In this document: positions 51,673 through 60,683 of the stretch, one piece after another
How positions within the stretch are numbered: the first letter of the stretch is position 1
Layout: every line of letters starts with the position of its first letter
Virus record (IMG/VR): IMGVR_UViG_3300025872_000046
Span: 19,468 to 83,467 of that record
Length of the DNA stretch: 64,000 bases
Direction: 5' to 3' (one strand)
DNA from: a virus
Position numbers and translations under genes: made by a program
The notes under the pieces: generated by a model
Told to the model about the DNA's origin: nothing
Database searches by the model: none
What the model saw: the letters and a program-made list of their open reading frames with translations, nothing else

Positions 51673-52934
51673 AAGAGTCTGAGCTCAGGGGCTACATTAG
51701 GAAAGAGATTCTGCTTGCAGAAGCAGCAGGAGACTTTTCTGCCCAAGACATCAAGGACGTTTGGAAGTCATTCACTGACGTGTTTAGAGTCTTTGGGACT
51801 GCGATAAAGTCCCTGCTCTCAGTCCTCGTTCTGAATGTTGAGCTCATCTTTCGCACCGACCCCCAAGCAATTGAAGAAGCCTTTAGGAAATATGACGCTC
51901 GAGCGGGGGAAGTCGCGATGGAGTATAACACCATCATCGGTCCGATCAAGGAGCAGTTCGGCGAAGTCGAGCCGCTTCTCTTTGTCGCCAATCCGGGCGC
52001 GTATGTCGCTTACCAATTCGCAAAGGAGGGAAGCAGCGGCTTCGTGGGGCCTCGCACCTTCCTGAAGGACGTCGGCGTCGATGTTGAGAACTCCAAGTGG
52101 CTTTCATGGGCTAAGACAGCGATGAACCTTGACTTGGACGATCCGAAAGACAGAGCAACGGCAGACACACTCGGCATTGCTGCTGGGATGAGCGCCACTG
52201 CTGGAACTGCTGCGAGTCCCGAGAGGATGGAGGCGACTCAAAAGAAAATCCAGCAAACTCTCGACAACATTTTCGGACTCCTCTCACGTCAGACTGAGGG
52301 TGTAATCCTCGAGCAAAAGGGAGAAAGCATTCCTTCCATGCTGTCGAAGTTCTACTCAGAGGGGTTGAAGAATTTTCCGCCTGAGACTTTTGGGGTCGAC
52401 AGCGAAGCCGTGAGTAAGGTGGTGAAGCTAAAGCGTGAAGAAGCCGACTCCTTTGCTAGAACTCTCGAAGCTCCGGTCTCTTTCTTGCAGAAGCTTGCAG
52501 CCGCAAAAACTATCGAGCAAGTGAAGTCTGCAATTGAAACTCTCAATGGTACACCCTATTCCATCGACGGCGTGAAACAGCTCACGCCCGAATTCTTGGA
52601 ATCTTCTGCAAAGAAGGCCGTCGATGCTGCAAAGAAGAAGAACAAGATTGACGATCTTTTCAAGCAGATCGGAATAAAAACTCCAGAGAAAGAAGAGCAG
52701 ATGATAGAGGCTGTGAAAGCTTACCAGCTTCGCAACCTTCTCGGCAAGACAGTAGTTGATGCTAAGGCATCGATAGTGAAGCAGACTGAAGAGCTTCGTA
52801 AGCAATATCTCGAAAAATATCAATCTGACACGCCTCTAGACACGCTGGAGAAAGTTGCTCCTGGTTCTGAGCTCGAGAAAACTGTGAAGGCAGGTATTGA
52901 AAAAATACGGAACGCAGGTAAACGCGGCGCGTAG
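51669..52934 (+). CDS. Virion-type protein with N-terminal LLAE motif
   Basis: It has 421 residues from GTG overlapping the previous stop. KESELRGYIRKEILLAEAAG is the shared N-terminal helix ending LAE|A. The remainder is mostly helical with a hydrophobic patch (VFGTAIKSLLSVLVLNVELI) near residues 40-58. No known domain. Confidence 0.62.
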   Translation: MKESELRGYIRKEILLAEAAGDFSAQDIKDVWKSFTDVFRVFGTAIKSLLSVLVLNVELIFRTDPQAIEEAFRKYDARAGEVAMEYNTIIGPIKEQFGEVEPLLFVANPGAYVAYQFAKEGSSGFVGPRTFLKDVGVDVENSKWLSWAKTAMNLDLDDPKDRATADTLGIAAGMSATAGTAASPERMEATQKKIQQTLDNIFGLLSRQTEGVILEQKGESIPSMLSKFYSEGLKNFPPETFGVDSEAVSKVVKLKREEADSFARTLEAPVSFLQKLAAAKTIEQVKSAIETLNGTPYSIDGVKQLTPEFLESSAKKAVDAAKKKNKIDDLFKQIGIKTPEKEEQMIEAVKAYQLRNLLGKTVVDAKASIVKQTEELRKQYLEKYQSDTPLDTLEKVAPGSELEKTVKAGIEKIRNAGKRGA

Positions 52935-52951
52935 ATTCATTATCATCAATC

Positions 52952-53299
52952 ATGAGCAAGAAAAAGAGTAACTGGGTTCCCGAAATCCTCTACGAGGACG
53001 ATTCGCAGATTCCCTTCATTGAGGTTCCAGAGGGGGAAGACGATCCTGCCCTCCTCTTCATCTTTATCAACAGGAAGACAGGAGAGACTGAGCCTGGACC
53101 TGAGGGTGAGGAGCTTCCCGTCTATGACATGGAGCTCAGGCAATTTGCTGACCTCAGCATCCTCTCTGCGAAGCTCGCCCCTGATGAGTATGACAGGGTC
53201 CGCGCGGCACTCGGCCTCGAGAAGAGGGCGGACGCTGCGAAGAAGGGCAAGGAGATAACGCAGAACGTCGCTGCAAAGGTGAATGGCAAGCTCGAGTAG
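52952..53299 (+). CDS. Hypothetical acidic protein
   Basis: It encodes 115 residues. The N-terminal half is acidic and beta-rich (ALLFIFINRKTGETEPG); the C-terminus is helical and basic. No RBS is evident; AT-rich CATTAT lies 8 bases before ATG. Unknown family. Confidence 0.6.
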   Translation: MSKKKSNWVPEILYEDDSQIPFIEVPEGEDDPALLFIFINRKTGETEPGPEGEELPVYDMELRQFADLSILSAKLAPDEYDRVRAALGLEKRADAAKKGKEITQNVAAKVNGKLE

Positions 53300-53327
53300 C
53301 TGTACACGCTCTCTGCTGGGGTACAAT
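53300..53327 (+). promoter_or_regulatory. Candidate promoter of PD-(D/E)XK gene
   Basis: CTGTAC, 16-base spacer, TACAAT; CAGGAGCG and ATG 53346 follow. Confidence 0.45.
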
Positions 53328-53345
53328 ACCTTACAGGAGCGAAAC

Positions 53346-53993
53346 ATGTACCTCTCGAAAAAAGCTGCAACTGCCTCACTCCGTTCTATGCGTGACTTCT
53401 ATCGTGACCTCTCCTCTGTCTTCAAGAAGCACGACATGTCCATCGAGGGCAACACAGGGAGAAGGAACGCTCTCCTCAGTCAGGCCCAGGAACACTATTT
53501 CTCTCGTGAGTTGAAGTCTCTGTATCCGACCACGGAGAACGATGGTCGAACGGGAAAGCCCGACATCCTCATCCCTGAGATCGGGGTGGAGCTTGAGTGC
53601 AAGCTCACCACTCCGTCCCCGACGGGTGGGATCACATTCCAGGCAGACAAGGAGTGTTTCGGCGACAGTGGGAAGGACTTCCTCTATGTCATCGCCGACG
53701 ACTCCTTCGAGAAGTTTGCAGTGTTGCACTTCAAGTCACTGCAGCGCTCTGATTTTAGTCACCACATCGAGTCTTCGAAGGGAAAGGTTCGGATGCGAAA
53801 GTCCCTCACTTTCGATCGTTGCACCGTCCTCCACGGCTCCTACGAGCCCCGCTCTTCCACGATGCTCAAGAAGATTGAAGCAGAGCTCTCGGTGAAGAGG
53901 CCAGGCACCAAGACATACCAGAAGCTCCTCGAGAGGAAGAAGTATTGGGAGGAGTCGAATGAATCCTTCAGTGTGGAACTCACTCCTGTGTAA
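53346..53993 (+). CDS. PD-(D/E)XK nuclease-like protein
   Basis: It encodes 215 residues; ATG 53346 has an AGGAG RBS. GRTGKPDILIPEIGVELECK gives PD...ExK, the core metal site of this nuclease fold, followed by a strand (ITFQADKE) and FLYVIADD. It might be a repair or structure-specific nuclease, or attack host DNA. Substrate unknown. Confidence 0.65.
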   Translation: MYLSKKAATASLRSMRDFYRDLSSVFKKHDMSIEGNTGRRNALLSQAQEHYFSRELKSLYPTTENDGRTGKPDILIPEIGVELECKLTTPSPTGGITFQADKECFGDSGKDFLYVIADDSFEKFAVLHFKSLQRSDFSHHIESSKGKVRMRKSLTFDRCTVLHGSYEPRSSTMLKKIEAELSVKRPGTKTYQKLLERKKYWEESNESFSVELTPV

Positions 53994-54015
53994 TACATAG
54001 AGACTGGAGGATCTC

Positions 54016-54363
54016 ATGCAATTTGATAGAAGCCGCATGGCCAAGCTCGCCGGACTTCTGAGAGAGGGTGTCGAGGAACCTGATAAGGTTGACGAAACTG
54101 ATCATCAAGAAGCTGACAGGGTCGATGAGGCCAACGTCGATGAGTGTGGCGGTGGCATGTACGAGATTGATGAGGCTGGAGTGCAGGAAATCGAGGAGAG
54201 CTTTGACCTCCGCAAGGCGATCCGCGACGAGCTCAAGCGCGCCCTTGCCAAGAGGGATGACGCCACTTCCCGCTACACTTCAGGTCAGGTCTTTGGCAAG
54301 CGCACGAGAGCCACTCCCGGCACTGTCACGATGGGATTCCCAGGGATTGGCTTCAAGCGCTGA
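54016..54363 (+). CDS. Virion-type protein with LLRE motif
   Basis: It encodes 115 residues; TGGAGGATC RBS. FDRSRMAKLAGLLREGVEE is the shared motif (LRE|G). The middle is Asp/Glu-rich, and DLRKAIRDELKRALAKR near residues 63-80 is a second amphipathic basic helix. C-terminus Gly/Thr-rich. Confidence 0.62.
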   Translation: MQFDRSRMAKLAGLLREGVEEPDKVDETDHQEADRVDEANVDECGGGMYEIDEAGVQEIEESFDLRKAIRDELKRALAKRDDATSRYTSGQVFGKRTRATPGTVTMGFPGIGFKR

Positions 54364-54392
54364 TTGAACATCCTGGGTGACCAGGATACCAT
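54364..54392 (+). promoter_or_regulatory. Promoter-like element with hairpin filling its spacer
   Basis: TTGAAC, 17 bases, TACCAT. The spacer is almost exactly a perfect hairpin, ATCCTGG-GTGA-CCAGGAT (54370-54387). The -10 box ends 6 bases before ATG 54399. This may be a regulated leaderless promoter or a terminator stem without a U-tract. Confidence 0.42.
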
Positions 54393-54398
54393 CTCAAC

Positions 54399-54821
54399 AT
54401 GGAAAAGCTTCATGTTGGTCAGGTGGTGTTCATTCTCCTGCGGGAAGATCACAGAATCGCTCCCGTGCAGGTCGTCGAGGAAGTTGTCCATCGCAAGCTC
54501 GGTGGTGAGGAGACCAAGTACTTTGTGAGAGCCAGTCCGCAGGCAAAGGCGAAAGTCATGCCGCTGGAGGTCACAAAGGAGAAGGTCTTCCTCACCGTCG
54601 AGGATGCTCGCGTCTACATGCTAGAGAACGCGACCAAGGCGATCGAGGGAATCTGCGATGACGCCGAGAAGTTTGCCGCCTCTTTTGAGGCTGAGGCTCC
54701 CTCTCCCCTCTCTGCCGAAGTGAAGGCGACGGCACCCGCCCGCACCCTACAAGAGTTGAGCACCCAGAGAGTGAGGATGCCGGACGGTGAATGGGTGAAT
54801 GTGAATGTGAAGGTCGGGTAA
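54399..54821 (+). CDS. Hypothetical protein of 140 residues
   Basis: It begins with a beta-rich segment (LHVGQVVFILLREDHRIAPV), continues with a helix and ends with RVRMPDGEWVNVNVKVG. No RBS is seen in front. No family recognised. Confidence 0.6.
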   Translation: MEKLHVGQVVFILLREDHRIAPVQVVEEVVHRKLGGEETKYFVRASPQAKAKVMPLEVTKEKVFLTVEDARVYMLENATKAIEGICDDAEKFAASFEAEAPSPLSAEVKATAPARTLQELSTQRVRMPDGEWVNVNVKVG

Positions 54822-54859
54822 CAAAAAGTTGCCCAGAAGGTGTTCTCGTGTCCAGATGT

Positions 54860-54874
54860 GATTAAGATCTAATC
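54860..54874. repeat. Short inverted repeat abutting second 5' nuclease gene
   Basis: GATTA-AGATC-TAATC ends directly at the ATG at 54875. It may be an operator; if translation starts at 54893 it would lie in the leader. Confidence 0.3.
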
Positions 54875-55693
54875 ATGGAAGGAAGGAATCACATGGAAGT
54901 CCAAAGCCCTGTCCTCGTCATTGACTTCAACAACATGGTCCACCGCGCACGCGCCGGCTTTAGCAAGGGCGACCACGCGATCACCTACACTTTCTTCCTC
55001 ATGCTGCGGAAGACGGTGGAGAAGTTCTCACCCTCGCGGGTCTACATCGTCAAGGAGGGCAGGCCCCAGCGCCGCCACGATGCCTTCGGCGAGTACAAGG
55101 CGAACCGCTCCTCGGCAGGCGACGACTTCTGGCGCCAGCACGGTGACATCGTCAGCATCCTCACCACGATGCCGGTCGAAATTGTCCGCCACCCCCAGCG
55201 GGAGTGTGACGACACCATCGCTCACCTCGTCCGCAACGTCCACAAGGATGAGTCCTGCGTCATCGTCTCCACCGACACTGACTTCATCCAGCTCCTCACA
55301 CACGGTGACGAACGAATTCGACTCTGGAACCCCGGCAAGGAAGTCTGGGTCCAGCCCTTCGCATGTGACTACGTGAGGTGGAAGTCCCTCGTCGGCGATG
55401 GCTCGGACAACATTCCCGGCTTCAAGGGGGTCGGGGGCAAGACCGCCGAGAAACTCATCAACGACGAGTCTCGCCTCAATGAGTTTCTCAGTGAGCCCGG
55501 CCGCCGTGAACAGTACGAGCGCAATCTCTTCCTCATCGCCTTCCACGAGATCGAGGACGAGCTCGAGCGCACCCCCACCAACCCAGAGTGGACCACGACC
55601 CGCACTGCTTTCATCGAGCGCGGTTTCTGGTCGATTGCCAACGACAAGTCCTGGCAGAAGTACACCAACACTTTCAACACGATCGCACGATAG
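54875..55693 (+). CDS. Second 5'-3' exonuclease / flap endonuclease
   Basis: It has 272 residues (ATG 54893 gives 266). LVIDFNNMVHRARAG, RRHDAFGEYKANR, RECDDTIAHL and VSTDTDFIQLLT are the acidic and YKxxR motifs. LVGDGSDNIPGFKGVGGKTA is the helix-3-turn-helix DNA-binding loop. It resembles the Pol I 5' nuclease more closely than the protein at 14980 does. Having two may split primer removal from nuclease attack on host DNA or from recombination. Confidence 0.88.
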   Translation: MEGRNHMEVQSPVLVIDFNNMVHRARAGFSKGDHAITYTFFLMLRKTVEKFSPSRVYIVKEGRPQRRHDAFGEYKANRSSAGDDFWRQHGDIVSILTTMPVEIVRHPQRECDDTIAHLVRNVHKDESCVIVSTDTDFIQLLTHGDERIRLWNPGKEVWVQPFACDYVRWKSLVGDGSDNIPGFKGVGGKTAEKLINDESRLNEFLSEPGRREQYERNLFLIAFHEIEDELERTPTNPEWTTTRTAFIERGFWSIANDKSWQKYTNTFNTIAR

Positions 55694-55701
55694 GAGAACA
55701 G

Positions 55702-57721
<2,020 letters not shown>

Positions 57722-57734
57722 TTGCGCTGGCCTA

Positions 57735-57788
57735 TTCCAATCTGTATCACAATATGGTACAATCTTAAAGGTTGGAAAAGGTCCAACC
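57735..57788 (+). promoter_or_regulatory. Candidate promoter and leader hairpin of sigma-factor gene
   Basis: TTCCAA, 17-base spacer, TACAAT (57758-57763), then a perfect stem GGTTGGA (57770-57776) with TCCAACC (57782-57788). The RBS CGGAG and ATG 57808 follow. The stem may act on mRNA stability or translation. Confidence 0.45.
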
Positions 57789-57807
57789 AAACCCCCACGG
57801 AGACCGG

Positions 57808-58578
57808 ATGGCTGATACTCTGACTCACTTCTTCAAGGACGTTGGTAAGCACACTCTTCTCACCCGAGAGGATGAGGCACGGCTGGCGCAGCGGATCGAG
57901 GCAGGTGACAAGCGTGCCAGGGAGATCTTCATCCAGTCAAACCTCCGACTGGCGATCTCCATCGCGAAGCGGTACATGAACAAGGGCTGCTCCTTCGAGG
58001 ACCTCATCCAGGAGTCCAACATCGGCCTCATCAAGGCGGTGGACCGGTTCGACTGGCGCCGAGGCTTCAAGTTCAGTACCTACGCTTCGTGGTGGATTCG
58101 CCAGTCGGTCCGCCGGCATGTGACCGACCAGTCCTGCAACATCCGGATGCCTGCTTCGGCCAACGCGTTCTACTACCGCGCCAAGATGATGATTCAGGAC
58201 TACACTGCAGAGTTCGGCTCTCCCCCGAACGATGATGAGGTGGCTGAGTTCATGGGGGTCTCTCTCAACAAGTACCTCTCTCTCATGAACACCTACCGCG
58301 GCACGCTCTCTCTCGATGCTCCGGCAATGTCTGGCGACGCCGACGGTCCTCGCCTCCACGAGACGATCGCCGATCACAACCAGCACGACCCCATCGAATC
58401 GATGGACCGCGAGAAGGTGGTCGCCATTGTCCGTGAGGCCCTCGCCTCCCTCACTCCCCGCGAGGAGAAGGTCATCCGTCTCCGCTTCGGCATCTCGGAG
58501 GAGCCAGATGACAGTGACAACTATCCAATCTCTCAGGAAGAAATCAACGCTCTCGATTCCCGCCTCGGAGGTGTCTAA
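57808..58578 (+). CDS. Sigma-70-family factor lacking region 4.2
   Basis: It has 256 residues. Region 1.2 (LTREDEARLAQRIEAGDKRA), region 2 (SNLRLAISIAKRYMNKG, FEDLIQESNIGLIKAVDRFD, GFKFSTYASWWIRQSVRR) and region 3 are clear. Region 4.1 is present (LTPREEKVIRLRFGIS, 215-230), but the protein then ends in a polar tail, with no helix-turn-helix for -35 recognition. In region 2.4 Gln99 matches Gln437 of E. coli sigma-70, while the Thr440 position is Arg. It resembles T4 gp55, which lacks region 4 and reads only a -10-like late promoter. The next gene, coupled by TAATG, encodes a separate region-4-like HTH. Confidence 0.88.
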   Translation: MADTLTHFFKDVGKHTLLTREDEARLAQRIEAGDKRAREIFIQSNLRLAISIAKRYMNKGCSFEDLIQESNIGLIKAVDRFDWRRGFKFSTYASWWIRQSVRRHVTDQSCNIRMPASANAFYYRAKMMIQDYTAEFGSPPNDDEVAEFMGVSLNKYLSLMNTYRGTLSLDAPAMSGDADGPRLHETIADHNQHDPIESMDREKVVAIVREALASLTPREEKVIRLRFGISEEPDDSDNYPISQEEINALDSRLGGV

Positions 58579-58877
58579 TGTCCATGCCCAAGGGTCATCG
58601 TTCCCAGCACGGTTACTCCACCGTCTCCTCTGACATCGGTCTCGGTTTCCGAGAGATCGCGGAGAAGATGACGGAGAGCGGCGATGAGATGAATCACGCC
58701 ACTGCCCGCAACGTCCTCCTCCGTGGCCTCATGAAGGTCTCCCGTCCCCTCCTCGCCCTTCACGGCAAGTCTGGCACCGAGCTCGACCATGAGTCCTGGC
58801 GGGTGGCCAGCGACCCCCGCTTCCAGGAGGCGATGATGGACATCATCTCTGATGAGATTCGGAAGCGGAACAAGTGA
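58578..58877 (+). CDS. Small HTH protein resembling sigma region 4.2
   Basis: It encodes 99 residues; ATG overlaps the sigma stop. Residues 22-55 (LGFREIAEKM ... MNHATARNVLLRGLMKVSR) have the order of sigma region 4.2: a first helix with REIAEKM, a turn with a short insertion, and a recognition-type helix followed by a basic helix. The C-terminal third is helical and ends RKRNK. It could bind the RNA polymerase flap and DNA in trans, as sigma-4-like coactivators do (T4 gp33, RsoA of Bacillus), but it could also be an independent transcription regulator. Confidence 0.62.
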   Translation: MSMPKGHRSQHGYSTVSSDIGLGFREIAEKMTESGDEMNHATARNVLLRGLMKVSRPLLALHGKSGTELDHESWRVASDPRFQEAMMDIISDEIRKRNK

Positions 58878-59140
58878 GACCCTTCCTCGTTCCGCCGAAC
58901 CTCGCTGAGGAGACAGAGCTCCTCGAGGCCCTCGAGTGGGATGAGGAAGCCCTCTCCCAGGTCATCGAAAAGTGCAAGGCCTCTCTCTCGGGACTTGACA
59001 CCGAGTCGCAGGCAGCAAAGTCCCTAAAGGACCTCCACGAAGAGCTAGTTACCGAGAGGGGAGAGCATGTCGCTCGTCTCGCGATTACACTCTTTCTGAA
59101 AAGAGCCATACAATACAGCACAGAGGAGATTGAAGCATGA
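58874..59140 (+). CDS. Hypothetical helical protein
   Basis: It encodes 88 residues from GTG overlapping the HTH gene stop. It is acidic and helical (AEETELLEALEWDEEALSQV). It is coupled both ways (GTGA, ATGA). It may act with the transcription proteins by operon position only. Confidence 0.6.
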   Translation: MRPFLVPPNLAEETELLEALEWDEEALSQVIEKCKASLSGLDTESQAAKSLKDLHEELVTERGEHVARLAITLFLKRAIQYSTEEIEA

Positions 59141-59469
59141 CACCATGGGAGAATTTCATCACGAGGCGTAGGATTGACGTGAATGCGTTCATCACCCGCA
59201 ACTCCCTCACGACGAGAGAGACCTTCCTCGCCCACCTCAGAGAGCACGGCGTCCTGCCGCCTCCGGAGGAGACGATCAACGCACTGTTCCCTCCTCCACT
59301 AGAGGTGAAGATTGAAGCCGCCAAAGCACCCGAAAAGAAGGAAGGACTTACCGCCGAGGATACTGCTCCCCCACGGAGCGACACTCGTGCGGGAAAGCGG
59401 AATAGTGGAGCTACCAGTGGGGTCGTTCCTGTTGAAGATCGAGGCGGCGAAGATTCCAGCGCTGGCTGA
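59137..59469 (+). CDS. Hypothetical protein, C-terminal half overlapping next gene
   Basis: It encodes 110 residues. Residues 1-60 look genuine (ITRRRIDVNAFITRN, FLAHLREHGVLPPPEETIN). After KIEAAK the sequence becomes Ser/Gly/Asp-rich and overlaps the next gene by 53 bases. Confidence 0.55.
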   Translation: MTPWENFITRRRIDVNAFITRNSLTTRETFLAHLREHGVLPPPEETINALFPPPLEVKIEAAKAPEKKEGLTAEDTAPPRSDTRAGKRNSGATSGVVPVEDRGGEDSSAG

Positions 59470-59599
59470 CATCTTTGATGATCTTGCAAGCGTCCTGACC
59501 GCCGGCGGCACCTTCAGCGAGGGTGAGTGCCCGACCTGCGGGTCATTCCACGAAGAGTTCATCTACCAACCACCCGAAGAAGAGTTCGGGCCCAACTAG
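59417..59599 (+). CDS. Small zinc-hairpin-like protein
   Basis: It encodes 60 residues from GTG 59417 (GGAG six bases before); GTG 59405 or 59387 are alternatives. CPTCGSFHEEF looks like one half of a zinc site. FLLKIEAAKIP repeats the KIEAAK of the preceding protein with different codons. Confidence 0.5.
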   Translation: MGSFLLKIEAAKIPALADIFDDLASVLTAGGTFSEGECPTCGSFHEEFIYQPPEEEFGPN

Positions 59600-59611
59600 A
59601 GAGAAGAAGCA

Positions 59612-59839
59612 ATGGCAGATACAGTAGTCAAGGAGTTCATGGAGCGTCTCACCTCGATCGAGAATGAGATGAAGCTTCTCAGCGATGACCGCAAGGCTCT
59701 CGTGGAGGAGTACAAGGACAAGATTGACATGAAGGCACTCAGCGCGGCGATCCGCATCGTCCGCATCAAGGCGAAGCTCGGCGCTTCTGAGCCCGAGTGC
59801 GAAAACTACATCGACCAGATTGACGGTCGAGTCGTCTGA
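59612..59839 (+). CDS. GapR-like (DUF2312) DNA-binding protein
   Basis: It encodes 75 residues with GAGAGAAG upstream. VKEFMERLTSIENEMKLLSD followed by VEEYKDKIDMKALSAAIRIV matches the GapR pattern (K-x-F-x-R-I-x-x-L-E and a later KxxxDxKALRxxIRLR). GapR of Caulobacter clamps overtwisted DNA. The phage protein may organise or support replicating DNA. It is shorter than most family members. Confidence 0.6.
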   Translation: MADTVVKEFMERLTSIENEMKLLSDDRKALVEEYKDKIDMKALSAAIRIVRIKAKLGASEPECENYIDQIDGRVV

Positions 59840-59842
59840 TTG

Positions 59843-59870
59843 TTGTAAACCGGGGACACCGGAATACAAT
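59843..59870 (+). promoter_or_regulatory. Candidate promoter of small basic protein gene
   Basis: TTGTAA, 16-base spacer, TACAAT, followed by CTCAATGT identical to the SSB promoter. A small stem GGAAA-TGG-TTTCC lies at 59884-59896 in the leader. Confidence 0.6.
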
Positions 59871-59931
59871 CTCAATGTCGGAAGGAAATGGTTTCCAACC
59901 GGCGATCAACAAAGCAAGGAGCAAAGTACAC

Positions 59932-60123
59932 ATGTTCGTCAGCAATCGCACCCCCATTGGCATCCGCGTTACCAACACCAATGAGACCATCATCCGCGTT
60001 CCGGTCCAGCGCTCCGGCTATGCCGTGGTCCGCTACAACGGCCGGTACTTCCAGGTCCGTGGTGGTCCCAACACCCGCCCCTACATCAGCGGCGACGACA
60101 CGGACGCTCAGGGTCGCACCTGA
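59932..60123 (+). CDS. Small abundant beta-type protein
   Basis: It encodes 63 residues. ATG 59932 is chosen because it lies within the expected transcript and has AAGGAG upstream. ATG 59875 in the same frame would fall at or before the likely transcription start. The protein is beta-rich and Arg/Tyr/Val-rich (IGIRVTNTNETIIRVPVQRS, AVVRYNGRYFQVRGG). Own promoter and strong terminator suggest high expression. Unknown role; RNA or DNA binding is possible. Confidence 0.62.
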   Translation: MFVSNRTPIGIRVTNTNETIIRVPVQRSGYAVVRYNGRYFQVRGGPNTRPYISGDDTDAQGRT

Positions 60124-60143
60124 TCGACTGAGGCACTAGCCTC

Positions 60144-60181
60144 CACCGGCCTGGCGTTTTTGCCAGGCCGGTGTTGTTTTT
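60144..60181 (+). terminator. Strong intrinsic terminator
   Basis: CACCGGCCTGGC (60144-60155) pairs perfectly with GCCAGGCCGGTG (60162-60173), followed by TTGTTTTTA. Confidence 0.93.
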
Positions 60182-60227
60182 ACCTCGTGAGTGTATATGT
60201 AAGGATTGTTCGTTGGAGAAAATTCAT

Positions 60228-60653
60228 ATGTCAACCCGTCTTACAGAGTCTCGTCTCCGCAAGATCATCAGACAGGAAATCAATGAGATGGGATCACCAC
60301 TCGTTTCATCCGACCCAGAGGGCTCCATCGCTGAGCCATTCGTCAAAGGACTGAAGTACCAATCAGCCGCTGCAATGAGAAATGCAGGGAACCGTCTCTT
60401 TGACAAGCTCGCATCCACAAAGCATCCAAGGTCACCATCGGGTAGCTCGTACGGCGTAATGATAATGTCTGCCCTTCGTGATCCCAAGTACTCGATGGCA
60501 GCCCTCAAGACGTTCAACGATTTCGCGAACAAGATGGGACTCAACACTGATATGATGGATGACTCCATAAAGCGTTCCGTCTGGGATGACTTGTGCACTG
60601 ATGCCAGGACCGGTGAGAAAAGGCCAGGGGCCATCCCTTGGTCACGTACCTGA
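60228..60653 (+). CDS. Virion-type protein with N-terminal RKIIRQE motif
   Basis: It encodes 141 residues from ATG 60228 (TTGGAGAA upstream). It begins STRLTESRLRKIIRQEINEM, nearly the same as the next protein's start. The remainder is helical and Met-rich. A TATATGTA box lies at 60194-60201. Function unknown. Confidence 0.65.
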   Translation: MSTRLTESRLRKIIRQEINEMGSPLVSSDPEGSIAEPFVKGLKYQSAAAMRNAGNRLFDKLASTKHPRSPSGSSYGVMIMSALRDPKYSMAALKTFNDFANKMGLNTDMMDDSIKRSVWDDLCTDARTGEKRPGAIPWSRT

Positions 60654-60683
60654 ACTTTCAATTTCAGCATAGGAGAAAATCAA

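Noticed and set aside
58490-58600. Sequencing frameshift splitting one sigma gene
   Set aside because: The other frames directly after region 4.1 do not encode region 4.2, and the HTH protein has its own ATG and about 20 residues before the helix. A programmed frameshift remains possible but has no slippery site that I can point to.
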